This document shows, piece by piece, positions 22,627 to 32,361 of a stretch of 35,019 bases of DNA. Within the stretch, counting starts at the first letter, position 1, and each line of letters opens with the position of its first letter. Source of the DNA: Limisphaerales bacterium (GTDB lineage: Bacteria; Verrucomicrobiota; Verrucomicrobiia; Limisphaerales; UBA11358); NCBI GenBank assembly GCA_025362675.1, contig JANYFN010000214.1, positions 1 through 35,019 on the forward strand, written 5' to 3'. A program made the position numbers and the translations under genes. The notes under the pieces are model-generated. The model saw nothing but the letters and a program-made list of their open reading frames with translations, had not been told where the DNA came from and searched no databases.

Positions 22627-22643
22627 GGCGCGGGTTTCGCGCC
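22627..22643 (+). terminator. Short GC hairpin after the 74-residue ORF
   Basis: GGCGCG and CGCGCC pair around a 5-nt loop, 4 bp after the stop codon. There is no T-run, so it is at best a weak or factor-dependent terminator. Confidence 0.25.
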
Positions 22644-22744
22644 GGTTTCGGGCGCTGCGCGGGTTCGAAATCCAGCTGCGGAATTCTAATTAGATTTTTG
22701 CCAACCATCCTTCGCCGCGCCTGAGAACGGGCGTATTCCGCGAC

Positions 22745-23893
22745 TTACGGTTCAACCGTTTCCAGATATTTGAATTTTCCACCTTCGACTTTGAGGATCA
22801 CTGCGGACTTTGAGGCGTCGCGGTTTTCGTTGATCGAAATTTTCCCGGTGACGGCTTCAAAATTTTTCGTGGCGGCAATGGCCTCGCGCACTTTTGCGCC
22901 ATCTGTAGTGCCAGCCCGCTTGATCGCTTCTGCTAAAACCAGCGCCGAATCGTAGCCGCACGCGGCGAGCGCATCGAGCTTTTGGCCCGGCCAGCGTTTG
23001 GCAAAATTCTCCACGAATTTTTTACTCACGTCCGTCGCCACTTCCGGGCTGTAATGCGTGGAAAAATAATTTCCTTCCACCGCGTCACCGCCGATTTCAG
23101 TGAGCTTGGCCGATTCCCAGCCGTCGCCACCGAAGAGCGGGACGGTTAGGCCGAGCTGCTTGGCTTGCACGCAGATCAACGCGGCGGCGGTGTAATAGCC
23201 CGGCACAAAAACCCCGTCGGGGTTCGCGGCTTTGATGCTCGTGAGCTGCGCTTTAAAATCTTTGTCGTTACCGTTGTAATCCAATTCCACGGCGATCTCG
23301 CCGCCATTGGCTTGGAATTGTTCCTTGAAAAATTTGGCCAGGCCCTTGCTGTAGTCACTCTTCACATCGGTGAATACCGCCACGCGTTTTGCCTTCAGCG
23401 TGTGCGTCGCAAAATTCGCCATCACCGTGCCTTGAAACGGATCAATAAAGCAGACGCGGAAAATATAATCGCCGGTCTTCGTCACGTCCGGGTTGGTGGA
23501 CGACGGCGAGATCATCGGGATTTTATTTTGCTGGCAGATGGGTGCGGCTTCCAGCGAGCGCGACGAGGCCACTTCGCCGAGGATGGCGATCACGTTGTCG
23601 CGCGAGACGAGTTTGTTCACGACCGTGGCGGATTCGCCAGCTTTGCTCTGGTCGTCCTCAGTCAGCAATTCCAGCTTTTTACCAAGCACGCCGCCGGCCG
23701 CGTTGATCTCCTCAATCGCCAGCAGCGTGCCCTCGTGCGAGGAAATACCGAACGTGGCTTCTGTGCCCGTGAGCGAGGCAAATTCACCGATCTTGATGGT
23801 GTCGCCACCTGCGGAGCCGGCCGGTTTGCAGCCGGAGAAAAAAACTGTGGCCGCGCCGGCGATAGAAAAAATGAAAGCGCTTGATAATTTCAT
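22745..23893 (-). CDS. Substrate-binding lipoprotein, LivJ-type (branched-chain amino acid family)
   Basis: This 382-residue periplasmic binding protein is of the type that serves branched-chain amino acid ABC importers. A lipobox FSGC ends a hydrophobic leader, so C22 is the probable lipidated cysteine. The two-lobed fold shows IKIGEFASLTGTEATFGISS (33-52), AIEEINAAGGVLGKKLEL (59-76), a middle segment SPSSTNPDVTKTGDYIFRVC, and GVFVPGYYTAAALI. Later ALAACGYDSALVLAEAIKRA and GKISINENRD match the family pattern. No permease or ATPase gene is adjacent, so it is an orphan here. It is divergent from the sensor kinase gene, and binding proteins can feed such sensors. The ligand may be an amino acid, amide or aromatic acid; this cannot be told from the sequence. 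Confidence 0.93.
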   Translation of the reverse strand: MKLSSAFIFSIAGAATVFFSGCKPAGSAGGDTIKIGEFASLTGTEATFGISSHEGTLLAIEEINAAGGVLGKKLELLTEDDQSKAGESATVVNKLVSRDNVIAILGEVASSRSLEAAPICQQNKIPMISPSSTNPDVTKTGDYIFRVCFIDPFQGTVMANFATHTLKAKRVAVFTDVKSDYSKGLAKFFKEQFQANGGEIAVELDYNGNDKDFKAQLTSIKAANPDGVFVPGYYTAAALICVQAKQLGLTVPLFGGDGWESAKLTEIGGDAVEGNYFSTHYSPEVATDVSKKFVENFAKRWPGQKLDALAACGYDSALVLAEAIKRAGTTDGAKVREAIAATKNFEAVTGKISINENRDASKSAVILKVEGGKFKYLETVEP

Positions 23894-24059
23894 AAAAAAT
23901 AGTTGATTCTAAAAACCTCGCGTCAGCGTAGCGAGTTGGCTTGCGGATTCAAGTATTTGCGCGGCGAAAAATAGTGGCCCGCGCGTCGCGCCCGAGACCG
24001 TTGATCTGTGGCCGGGGCCGCGCGGATGCTTTCCCTTTGAATTATTTCCCGGCGGCGAT

Positions 24060-27000
24060 ATGTTGGCGGCGATGTTTCCCGAAAAAATTCCCGCTCGATT
24101 GCGCCGCCTGCTGCTGGCCGGAATCCCGGCGGTGATTTTTTTCGGTCTCGCCCCGAAAATTATTTCCGCGCCAACGGGATTTCTCGTGGACGTTTGGGAT
24201 ACGGGCAGCGGATTGCCGAGCAGCACCGTCACGGCCATCGCCCAGACGCCCGACGGCTATTTATGGGTGGGCACTTACAATGGCCTCGCGCGCTTTGATG
24301 GCGCGCGGTTTGTGAGTTTTGATCCTGGAAATGAACCTGAAATCGGACAGGCCCGGATTCAGGGAATTTTTTTGGATACGCGCGGCACGCTCTGGATCAA
24401 CACCTTTCACGGCGGGTTGACTTCGTATCGCGACGGCCATTTCCATAATGAATGGCCGGATCAGACCAACACATTTGACCTGCACACCACGCTGGTTTTT
24501 TCCACGACGAACCAAGTGACCTTTGTGACGCAATTCGGCGAAGTGTTGCAACGTGATCTGCAACGACCGAATCCCGAATGGAAGATCACCCGGCCGCCTT
24601 CGCCACGTCCGATTTTTCAATGCGCCGATCAAACCGGCCGCCTTTGGTTTCTGGCGCGTGACGGGCATATATTGCAATTTGCCGACGGGCAATTTTCTGC
24701 GTTAGCGGAAGACGGCGGGTTATCCGGCAGCGAAATTTACACCGTGGTAGCCGATGCGCGCGGCCAAGTATTTGCCGGGGCGGAAAATGAGATTGCCCGT
24801 TGGGACGGAAACCAATTTATCGCCATCACGCCGACAAATGGAGCCGCCGACATCAAGCCGCGCTTTATTTTTCCCACGCGCGACGGTTCACTGTGGGTTT
24901 TGGATGGCGATCGCGGCGAACATTTCCGCAAAATGTCCGGGCGGCGTTGGGAAACCGAAGCCGTGGAATGGCGCAGCCTCCTCGGTTCCGCGTCGAACCG
25001 AGCGATGGGAGCGCACGAGGACCGCGATGGCGGCGTGTGGTTGAACCATTACGGCAACGGGCTTTTTCACGTCACGCCGGAGGGCAAGTTTGAGCGGCTC
25101 ACCTCGGCGCCAGATAATGTTCCGAGCGACAGTTATCTGCCGGGCGACCGTGTGAATACCTGGTTTCAGAGTAATGATGGCGGGCTTTGGACCGGCGTGG
25201 ATCGCGGCGGTTTGGCGCGCTTGCGCAACCGGCGATTTCAAATTCTCGGCGTGGCGGAGGGGCTAGGCGCGCGCACCGCGTTGTCCATCTGCGAGGATAC
25301 CAACGGCACGATCTGGATTGGCACCGGCGGCGGCGGTCTGTGCGTGTTGCGCGATGGGAAATTATCGCGTTACGCAGTCGGTGCCAGTGCGGCGGCAAAT
25401 TTTATTTTTTCCATTTCCCCGCGCGGCGACGGCGGGGCTTGGTTGAGCGCAGCCGAAGGCGAAGATCTTTATCAATTTTACAACGGCCGGGTGCAACGCG
25501 TTTCGCTCGATGTCCACGGCATTAAATCCATTTTAACCGATCGCACCGGGCGCGTGTGGATGGGCACAAAATCGGGCGTCGCCGAATGGTCGGGCGGCCT
25601 TCGCTGGGTGTTGGGCGCCAATAATTCTGCCAGCACCCCGTCTGTCCGCGCGCTCATCGAGACCCCGTCCGGCGAAATTTGGGCGGGCGCGGATGACGGT
25701 GCGCTGCGCCGCTGTGACCTGCCGGAGCCGAGTGTGTTCCGTCCTGAAGGCACGCTCGCCGTGCAGCCGGTGTATTCGCTCTGCCCGGACGCGGATGGTG
25801 CGATTTGGGTCGGGACCTTTCGTGGCGGTTTATTGCGGTTCAAAAACGGGAAATTTTTCCGGTTCACCGAAGAGCTGGGTTTGCCGGTGAATAACATCAG
25901 CCAGCTTTTACTGGATCAAAGAGGTCAACTTTGGCTGGGCACCCAAAAAGGAATTTATCGCGTGGCCAAGTCGGTGCTCGACGCCATCGCCGACGGGAAA
26001 AAAACGCCGCTGGATTATGTCGCATACGGCCAGTCCGACGGCCTGGCCTCCTTGGAATGTTCCGACAGTTATCAACCGGCTTGTTGGCGCGGTGTGGATG
26101 GACGACTATGGTTCACGACCGTGCGCAGCGGCGTGGTATCGGTGCGTCCCGAGGACATGACAGGCCGCTCCAAACCTTCGCCCGTGGTCATCGAAGAGCT
26201 GCGGGTGGACGGCGAATTGATTCCGCTGAACGGGAAAAAAATCATTTTGCCGCCCGGGAAAAATTCATTTGATTTTCGCTTCACCACGTTGAGTTTTGAT
26301 GCGGGCGACCGCGCCCGCTTCCGTTACCGATTGGAAAAAAACGATGCCGGCTGGGTGAATGCGGATACGTTGCGCGTGGCGCACTACGGACAGCTCGCGC
26401 CCGCGCACTATCGTTTCCGCGTCATCGCTTGTAACAATGAAGGCGTCTGGAACGAGACCGGGGCGGCAGTGGAATTCGAGCTGCAACCATTTTTTTATCA
26501 GACCAAAATCTTTTGGACTCTGTTAAGTATCGCAGTCGTCAGCGGCGTCGCCCTGATTGTCCGTCGCTTAGCCACTCAAAAATATCGGCGCAAACTCGCG
26601 CGACTCGAACAACAGCACGCCATCGAACGCGATCGCTCCCGCATTGCCAAAGACATCCACGACGACGTCGGTGCGGGCCTCACACAAATCACTTTGCTCA
26701 CGGAGCTCGCCCGGCGCGAACCGGAGTCAACCGATGCGAACCTCGAACGTATTTCCGATTCTGCGCGTCAGCTCACGAAGGCGATGGATGAAATTGTTTG
26801 GGCCGTGGATCCGCAGCACGATACGTTTGCGGGCCTGTTGGATTATATCTCGGCCTACGCCGAAGATTTTTTACGCGTCGCCAATATTCGATTCCGCATG
26901 GATTTACCGATGCCGTTGCCGGAGCTGCGCGTGGATGCCGAGTTGCGTTACAACCTGTTTTTGGCGTTGAAAGAAATTTTGAACAATATCGTCAAACATT

Positions 27001-27290
27001 CACGAGCCACCGAAGTTTGGGTGCGCCTGATCATCGGACAAAAAACGTTCACCCTGAGCGTCGAGGATAACGGCCAAGGGCTGGTGGCGGGAAAAGAAGC
27101 GGGCGCGGATGCGGGCCGAATTTCTTCCGGCTCCGGCTTGTTAAACCTTAAAAAACGGTTGGCGGATGTTGGCGGGGACTGCGATATCGTAAGCGAATCC
27201 GGCCGTGGCACGCGCATCCACCTGACGGCACCCATCAAGGACGTCCTATCACCAGTTGTGGCGATTGGCCAAGCATCCGCATTGGAGTAG
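24060..27290 (+). CDS. Propeller-type sensor histidine kinase (two 7-bladed propellers, Y_Y_Y, HisKA_3, HATPase)
   Basis: This is a 1076-residue membrane histidine kinase. An N-terminal hydrophobic stretch (LLLAGIPAVIFFGLAP) precedes a periplasmic sensor from about residue 40. About 14 two-component propeller repeats follow, each like DGYLWVGTYNGLARFDG, DADGAIWVGTFRGGLLRF or DQRGQLWLGTQKG, filling residues 60-700, which suggests two seven-bladed propellers. A Y_Y_Y-type domain (about 720-810; FRYRLEKNDAGW) and one membrane helix (about 816-840; WTLLSIAVVSGVALIV) follow. The kinase core has H867 in IAKDIHDDVGAGLTQITLL (HisKA_3), N975-N976 in EILNNIVKHS, and VEDNGQGLV with GSGLLNLKKRLADVGG as nucleotide-binding boxes. 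It lies 38 bp upstream of its likely partner regulator. The signal is unknown; in other bacteria this domain set often senses glycans. The start codon could also be the ATG at 24072. Confidence 0.93.
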   Translation: MLAAMFPEKIPARLRRLLLAGIPAVIFFGLAPKIISAPTGFLVDVWDTGSGLPSSTVTAIAQTPDGYLWVGTYNGLARFDGARFVSFDPGNEPEIGQARIQGIFLDTRGTLWINTFHGGLTSYRDGHFHNEWPDQTNTFDLHTTLVFSTTNQVTFVTQFGEVLQRDLQRPNPEWKITRPPSPRPIFQCADQTGRLWFLARDGHILQFADGQFSALAEDGGLSGSEIYTVVADARGQVFAGAENEIARWDGNQFIAITPTNGAADIKPRFIFPTRDGSLWVLDGDRGEHFRKMSGRRWETEAVEWRSLLGSASNRAMGAHEDRDGGVWLNHYGNGLFHVTPEGKFERLTSAPDNVPSDSYLPGDRVNTWFQSNDGGLWTGVDRGGLARLRNRRFQILGVAEGLGARTALSICEDTNGTIWIGTGGGGLCVLRDGKLSRYAVGASAAANFIFSISPRGDGGAWLSAAEGEDLYQFYNGRVQRVSLDVHGIKSILTDRTGRVWMGTKSGVAEWSGGLRWVLGANNSASTPSVRALIETPSGEIWAGADDGALRRCDLPEPSVFRPEGTLAVQPVYSLCPDADGAIWVGTFRGGLLRFKNGKFFRFTEELGLPVNNISQLLLDQRGQLWLGTQKGIYRVAKSVLDAIADGKKTPLDYVAYGQSDGLASLECSDSYQPACWRGVDGRLWFTTVRSGVVSVRPEDMTGRSKPSPVVIEELRVDGELIPLNGKKIILPPGKNSFDFRFTTLSFDAGDRARFRYRLEKNDAGWVNADTLRVAHYGQLAPAHYRFRVIACNNEGVWNETGAAVEFELQPFFYQTKIFWTLLSIAVVSGVALIVRRLATQKYRRKLARLEQQHAIERDRSRIAKDIHDDVGAGLTQITLLTELARREPESTDANLERISDSARQLTKAMDEIVWAVDPQHDTFAGLLDYISAYAEDFLRVANIRFRMDLPMPLPELRVDAELRYNLFLALKEILNNIVKHSRATEVWVRLIIGQKTFTLSVEDNGQGLVAGKEAGADAGRISSGSGLLNLKKRLADVGGDCDIVSESGRGTRIHLTAPIKDVLSPVVAIGQASALE

Positions 27291-27328
27291 GTTTTGCAAG
27301 TGAGCCACTCCCGAATTTATTTTGCCGC

Positions 27329-27988
27329 ATGAGCATTGCCGTTTCCATTGTTGAGGACGATGCCCGCGTGCGTGCGAGTCTGGCTCGGTTGATTGATGGT
27401 TCGGCCGGTTATCGTTGCATCAGCAATCATTCCAGTGCGGAAGATGCTTTGCGCGAAATCCCCAAATTCCGGCCCGACGTCGTGTTGATGGATATCAATC
27501 TACCTGGTGCGAACGGTGTGGAATGCGTCCGCCAGCTCAAGCCGCAGTTGCCCGGCACGCAGGTCATCATGCTCACCGTGTATCAAAACACGGAACACAT
27601 TTTCAACGCCCTCGCCGCCGGTGCCACGGGCTATATGCTCAAGCAGACGCCACCCCCGGAATTGCTTTCCGCCATCAAGGAAGTTCATGCGGGCGGCTCG
27701 CCCATGAGCGGTCACATTGCGCGCAAAATTGTCCAATCGTTTCAAAACACCGCGCCGCTTTCGGCCGAGGCGCAAAGTCTTTCTCCGCGCGAGGCTGAAG
27801 TGTTGGACCTGCTCGCCAAAGGATTTCTTTATAAGGAAATTGGCGAGGCGATGAAGGTGAGCTACGCCACCGTGCACACGCATATCCGGCACATCTACGA
27901 GAAATTGCATGTTCGCTCCCGCACCGAAGCCGTCGCCAAACACCTCGGCCAAAAACAGTCGCGCCACGAATTTGCGCCACGAATTTGA
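27329..27988 (+). CDS. NarL/FixJ-family response regulator
   Basis: This 219-residue response regulator is made of a receiver domain and a LuxR-type helix-turn-helix. Receiver residues are the acidic pair E9-D10 (with D11), the phosphoacceptor D55 in VVLMDINLPG, T83 in IMLTVY, and K105 in YMLKQTPP. The DNA-binding domain begins at about residue 152 (SPREAEVLDLLAKGFLYKEI) with the recognition helix around SYATVHTHIRHIYEKL. It follows the HisKA_3 kinase gene by 38 bp, the standard pairing for this family. Its targets are unknown; candidates are the surface-protein genes immediately downstream or the divergent binding-protein gene. No operator could be tied to it with certainty. Confidence 0.95.
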   Translation: MSIAVSIVEDDARVRASLARLIDGSAGYRCISNHSSAEDALREIPKFRPDVVLMDINLPGANGVECVRQLKPQLPGTQVIMLTVYQNTEHIFNALAAGATGYMLKQTPPPELLSAIKEVHAGGSPMSGHIARKIVQSFQNTAPLSAEAQSLSPREAEVLDLLAKGFLYKEIGEAMKVSYATVHTHIRHIYEKLHVRSRTEAVAKHLGQKQSRHEFAPRI

Positions 27989-27993
27989 CCGGC

Positions 27994-28013
27994 ATCCCCA
28001 GAACTGGCGATGG
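27994..28013. promoter_or_regulatory. Palindrome-centred motif upstream of the beta-strand-repeat gene
   Basis: The palindromic core CCAGAACTGG (27998-28007) lies within a 20-bp stretch that matches 32478-32497 at 18 positions. It ends 83 bp before the start codon of the large exported protein and lies just after the response regulator gene. It may be an operator or promoter element shared by both exported-protein genes. Confidence 0.5.
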
Positions 28014-28096
28014 CAGAATTGAAATCTTACGCTAGATTACGCCACACCCAATTAGCCCAAAACGAATAAGCCCCGCTTTGCCAACCCTAAATTCCC

Positions 28097-31000
28097 ATGA
28101 ATAAACCCATCATACAGCCCATGAAACAAAAGCTTGCCCGCCTGCTGGTCGCCGGAACGGTGGCCTTGACTACTGCTGCCAATGTTTTCGCCGCGAGCCA
28201 GACTTGGACGAATGCGCCGGCTGACAACACTTGGACAAATATTTTGAACTGGAATTCCCGGGCGGTGCCGGGAGCTTTGAACAGTTCCACCATCGCCGAT
28301 ATCGCCACGTTCACGAACGCACTGCCGATCAGCGGATTTGGCGGCATCAGCCGTCCGATCACCAATGATGCCACGCGCGGCGTCCGGGGATTTGTCTTTG
28401 ATACTGCCAACTGCGGTGCCTATGTGTTTGGCGGTAGTCTGGGTGATAACTATATTGACGTTAACAGCCCTTTGTTTTCAACCGGCTATGATCAAGGCGG
28501 CAGCATAGTCATGAATGCTCCGGTCTTGAACCCGATCAGTTTCAATCAGGGCGTGCGCGTGCGGTTTCCGTCCAGCACCAATGTGCGTTACGACATCACG
28601 AATAACGCAACCTCGGCCAACGCAACGCTGTTCTTCGCCGCTATCACGAATACCAGCGCGAGCACTCGCCCGCTTTTCCTCTATCTCAACGGTTCCAATA
28701 CCGGAACTAATACGATTGCACGCATTGATGACCAAGTAGGCGGATCCGGCGCGATTCAACTATGGAAAGAAGGGACTGGACGCTGGATTCTCTCCGGCCC
28801 GAACGATCTTCCGCAAAAGACCAGCGCGGGCAGCATCGCCAGTATTTCTATCGAAGGCGGAACGCTGGAGGTTCAAGACGCCGGTTCATTGGGTGCAATC
28901 ACAGTCGGCAACCTTTATGTAACGAACGCCACTTTGCAGATTGACGGAGTTACCCTTAACAATGCCGGCATCACCTTGAGAAAGAACAGCACCATCCAAA
29001 TGAAAGGCAGCGGCACGGTCAACGGTGTGACCGTCGGCAATCAAGCAGCTAACAGTGCAACTTTGGCCACCACCAGTTCAAGTGACGTGATGACCGTGGG
29101 CATTGCCGCGAACCGGCTTACCGGCGGGGCGGCGGACACCGTGATGCACGTTTCCGGCTCGGGAACGGTTTCGCTGGGCTTTGATGCTAACTATGTTGGT
29201 CGTTGGACTGTGGACGCGGGCAGCCTCTCCTTGTCCACTGCGGCCAGTTTGGGGACTGGTGCGAACTTGAACATCGCGGCGGGCGGCACTTTTGATGTCT
29301 CTGTGCTTGGTGCCTCCACTTATACGCTCGGCACGGCGGCCTTCAGCGCCAGCGGCACTGGCATTACAGTCGGCACAACTGCCGCGACCATCAAAGCAGA
29401 TGCTGCTGGCACTGTGGACTTGGCGACGGGTTCCAAGGCGATTTCATTGACGTTCACGCCGACGACCTTCAGCGGCGACACGACGCACCCGTCGGTTTAT
29501 GTTTCCCAAGGCACACTGGCACTCGGCGGCAACTCTTTCACGGTCAACAATGCCGGCGGCACACCGCTGGGCGTTGGCACTTACCGGGTGATTGCACAAG
29601 CGAGCGGCATTGTGACCGACGGCGGCGGGTATGCCGTGGCAGTCACTGGCAGCGGCAAGGCAGCCGGAACTGTGGCTGCAATCCAAGTTAGCGGCGGCAA
29701 TGTGAACTTGGTTATCAGTGCCTATATCCCCAAGAATTTGGTTTGGACGGGTAACGCTGCCAATGCCAACTGGAATGTGGCCACCGACGCAAGCTGGCTG
29801 AACGGCGCGGCTGTTTCCACCTTCAATAATTCCGACTTGGTCACGTTCAACTCGGTCGGTTTGACTAATCCGACCGTTACGCTAGTCAGCACGCTCGCAC
29901 CCGGTAGTGTGACAGTGGATACCAGCGCGAATGACTACACCTTCACCGGCAGCGGCGTGATTGCCGGCACTGCCAGTCTGCTCAAGAAAAGCCCCGGCAC
30001 CCTGAACCTCAACACGGTCAACACTTACAGCGGCGGCACGGTTGTCAGCAACGGCGTTCTTGTGCTCGGCGCGGACAATGCCGTTCCCAGCACTGGCGCA
30101 GGTGATGTGCAGGTCACCAGCCCCGGTAAACTTGACGTGAACGGCCATCAAGACACGATTAACGCCCTCACCGGCAACGGCACGATTGACAACGTAACTT
30201 CCGGCGGCACCTCGGTGTTGACAGTAGGCAACAACGACAACAGCGGAACTTTCTCCGGCCTCATCCAGAATACCACTGGCACGGTCGGCTTGACCAAGGC
30301 TGGCAACGGGGTTGAAACTCTATCGTCCGCCAACTCTTACACCGGCCCAACGACTGTCAATACCGGCACGCTGCGCGTCAGTAACTTGAACGCCCTCGGT
30401 GCCGGTGGCAGCACGGTGAACCTCAATGGTGGCATACTGGATATGGCGACCGACGTAGTGGTCGGCATCTTCGGTGGCTCCGGCGGCACCATAGCCAACA
30501 ACACAACGTCCACCACCAATACACTCGTCGTCACTAATACCGGAACACTCAATGCCGTCATCACCGACGGCTCTGGTGGCGGGGGCGTCAAAGTTCTCGT
30601 GACCAGCGGCACGCTGCGCGAGAACGGCAACAGTTCTTACAGCGGCGGAACCATCATCTCTGTAGGTGCCGGTTTCGAATTCGGCAGTGGCGCAGCGAAT
30701 GCCGGTGCGGGCGGAATTATTGCCAGCAACAACACGACCATCCGCCAGGCAAATACCGGTTCGGGAAGTTCTGGGCCCGGCAACACCATCACCACAGTGG
30801 ATGGTGCCACCGTCACTTTCTCTTCCGGCGTCACTGCGAACAATTGGGGCGGCCAGTTTGTCGGCAGCACGACGGCCACCAACGTATTCGCCAACGGCAT
30901 CATGTCCATCGGTGGCGCGAATTCATTCGCCGGCTTCCTTGGCACAGTGATCATCACCAACGGCACGGTGCGTATGAATAATGCCAGCGGCGGCGGCGAC

Positions 31001-32152
31001 AGCAGCACGTTCATCTTCACCAACTCCGGCGGGATGTTCACCCGCGACGCCAACACGATTCATTTGGGCGCCTTGTTTGGCAATGGCAGAATTGATAATC
31101 CGTCGGTGTCCTACCCCGGCAATTACTGGATTGGAGCCAAAGGCATTGATTCGGAATATTCGGGCAACATTTCCGGCTCAAACAACATCGTCAAAACCGG
31201 CGCTGGCCGTCTGACCTTGGACGGCGCACCCTACACGCTCGACACCGACGGCAGCACTTATACAAACATTCTCTATTCCGGTCCGGTGATTAACTACTTG
31301 AACAACACGACCATCAGCAACGGTGTGCTGGCGTTGTCGGTTCCCAACAACTTGAACAACTCACCCTTCATCACCTTGGCCGGCACCGGAGCCACGCTGG
31401 ATGCTTCCAATATGGGCTATATCACCAACTTTACCACCGTCTTCGGTGGCGGTAACAGTTCTGCCCTTATCACCAACGGCATCTTGGAAATTCTCGCCAC
31501 CACGCCCAATGGCACGCCGCAAACGCTCAATGGCTTCGGTTCTATCACAGGCAAATTGCTGGCGGACGCGGGTTCCACTTTGAATCCAGGCAACCCCACA
31601 GGCAACGTCACCACTGGCACCGGCACCGGCGTGCTGAATGTTTCCGGCAGTGCCTCCATCGCGGGCACGGTTAATATGCGCCTGAACAACACCAACACGT
31701 TCTTTGCGGATGAGATCACGGCGAACAGTTTTACCATAGATCCGGCGGCCACCTTGAACGTAACGAACATCGGCTCGGCTCTCGCCGCCGGAAACGTGTT
31801 CCAACTGTTCAATCATCCGGTGACATTCACCCCGGCCAACATCACGTTGCCCGTCGTCAGCAGCCCGCTGATCTTGAGCAACAAACTTTCGATCAATGGT
31901 TCCATCGTGATCTTGAGCACGGTCAACACCACGCCGACCAATCTCACCTCCAGTGTCAGCGGCAATGTGCTGACCCTCTCTTGGCCGGCGGATCACACCG
32001 GCTGGCGCTTGCAATCACAGACCAACACGCTGGGCGTAGGTTTGAATCCGGCCACTTGGACCGCAGTGCCCGGTTCAGCCAGTGTCAATACGATGAACTT
32101 CACGATTGATCCGACGAGCCCAACGGTGTTCTACCGCATGGTCTATCCGTAA
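28097..32152 (+). CDS. Large exported autotransporter-associated beta-strand-repeat protein
   Basis: This is a 1351-residue secreted or surface protein rich in G, S, T and N. It has a signal peptide with cleavage near VFA (about residues 30-32). The start at 28097 or an internal ATG at 28121 (MKQKLARLL) would both give this leader, and neither has a ribosome-binding site. The middle is a repetitive beta-helix: units of the autotransporter-associated beta-strand type such as LTKAGNGVETLSSANSYTGP then TTVNTGTLRV, LNTVNTYSGGTVVSNGVLVL, and SSYSGGTIISVGAGFEFGSG. No autotransporter beta-barrel follows. The C-terminus instead has a sandwich-like segment, LTLSWPADHTGWRLQSQTN, and ends FYRMVYP, a recurring tail in exported verrucomicrobial proteins. 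Role may be surface display, adhesion or polymer contact; no catalytic site is visible. An intrinsic terminator lies 25 bp after the stop. Confidence 0.92.
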   Translation: MNKPIIQPMKQKLARLLVAGTVALTTAANVFAASQTWTNAPADNTWTNILNWNSRAVPGALNSSTIADIATFTNALPISGFGGISRPITNDATRGVRGFVFDTANCGAYVFGGSLGDNYIDVNSPLFSTGYDQGGSIVMNAPVLNPISFNQGVRVRFPSSTNVRYDITNNATSANATLFFAAITNTSASTRPLFLYLNGSNTGTNTIARIDDQVGGSGAIQLWKEGTGRWILSGPNDLPQKTSAGSIASISIEGGTLEVQDAGSLGAITVGNLYVTNATLQIDGVTLNNAGITLRKNSTIQMKGSGTVNGVTVGNQAANSATLATTSSSDVMTVGIAANRLTGGAADTVMHVSGSGTVSLGFDANYVGRWTVDAGSLSLSTAASLGTGANLNIAAGGTFDVSVLGASTYTLGTAAFSASGTGITVGTTAATIKADAAGTVDLATGSKAISLTFTPTTFSGDTTHPSVYVSQGTLALGGNSFTVNNAGGTPLGVGTYRVIAQASGIVTDGGGYAVAVTGSGKAAGTVAAIQVSGGNVNLVISAYIPKNLVWTGNAANANWNVATDASWLNGAAVSTFNNSDLVTFNSVGLTNPTVTLVSTLAPGSVTVDTSANDYTFTGSGVIAGTASLLKKSPGTLNLNTVNTYSGGTVVSNGVLVLGADNAVPSTGAGDVQVTSPGKLDVNGHQDTINALTGNGTIDNVTSGGTSVLTVGNNDNSGTFSGLIQNTTGTVGLTKAGNGVETLSSANSYTGPTTVNTGTLRVSNLNALGAGGSTVNLNGGILDMATDVVVGIFGGSGGTIANNTTSTTNTLVVTNTGTLNAVITDGSGGGGVKVLVTSGTLRENGNSSYSGGTIISVGAGFEFGSGAANAGAGGIIASNNTTIRQANTGSGSSGPGNTITTVDGATVTFSSGVTANNWGGQFVGSTTATNVFANGIMSIGGANSFAGFLGTVIITNGTVRMNNASGGGDSSTFIFTNSGGMFTRDANTIHLGALFGNGRIDNPSVSYPGNYWIGAKGIDSEYSGNISGSNNIVKTGAGRLTLDGAPYTLDTDGSTYTNILYSGPVINYLNNTTISNGVLALSVPNNLNNSPFITLAGTGATLDASNMGYITNFTTVFGGGNSSALITNGILEILATTPNGTPQTLNGFGSITGKLLADAGSTLNPGNPTGNVTTGTGTGVLNVSGSASIAGTVNMRLNNTNTFFADEITANSFTIDPAATLNVTNIGSALAAGNVFQLFNHPVTFTPANITLPVVSSPLILSNKLSINGSIVILSTVNTTPTNLTSSVSGNVLTLSWPADHTGWRLQSQTNTLGVGLNPATWTAVPGSASVNTMNFTIDPTSPTVFYRMVYP

Positions 32153-32177
32153 TCGTAATTCAGTTTGAAATATCAAT

Positions 32178-32209
32178 GGCGCGGCCAAGTTTTTGGCCGC
32201 GCCTTTTTT
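32178..32209 (+). terminator. Intrinsic terminator of the beta-strand-repeat gene
   Basis: GGCGCGGCCAA pairs with TTGGCCGCGCC around a 4-nt loop and is followed by six T residues. It is a classic Rho-independent terminator directly after the large exported-protein gene. Confidence 0.95.
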
Positions 32210-32254
32210 GCGTCTCGGAAGGCACACCCAGTTGTTGCGGGCACATTACTTACG

Positions 32255-32361
32255 CGCAACTGTTCGTTGCATGGCCGCAATTGCTAGTTGTCATCGCAAA
32301 CCCGGTCGTTGCGCGTCCGCAACGATGAGTGGTGTGCCCGCAATCAATCTGTTATCCGCAA
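32255..32361. repeat. Degenerate 21-bp tandem repeat array
   Basis: CGCAA occurs at 32255, 32276, 32295, 32318, 32339 and 32357, and GTTG or a one-base variant at 32266, 32287, 32308, 32329 and 32351. The GTTG series is spaced 21, 21, 21 and 22 bp. The loose unit is CGCAA, about six free bases, GTTG, then about six free bases. It lies between the terminator at 32209 and the pseudopilin gene; 21 bp is two helical turns, so an array of protein-binding sites on one face is possible. The rest of 32210-32558 holds a perfect 15-bp palindrome CATTCAAATTGAATG at 32410 and the motif at 32478. Confidence 0.6.

Noticed and set aside
22382-22708. 108-residue minus-strand ORF over the 74-residue gene
   Set aside because: The plus-strand frame has more ordered, protein-like composition; this one looks like its antisense.
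28003-28022. Sigma-54 promoter at CTGGCGATGGCAGAATTG
   Set aside because: The distance between TGGC and the TTG is 3 bp too long for a -24/-12 promoter, and the second copy lacks the TTG.
28478-32014. Minus-strand ORFs within the beta-strand-repeat gene
   Set aside because: They are shadows of a repetitive G/T/N-rich gene and carry no domain.
32255-32361. CRISPR array
   Set aside because: Units are about 21 bp, degenerate and without separate repeats and spacers; no cas gene is present.
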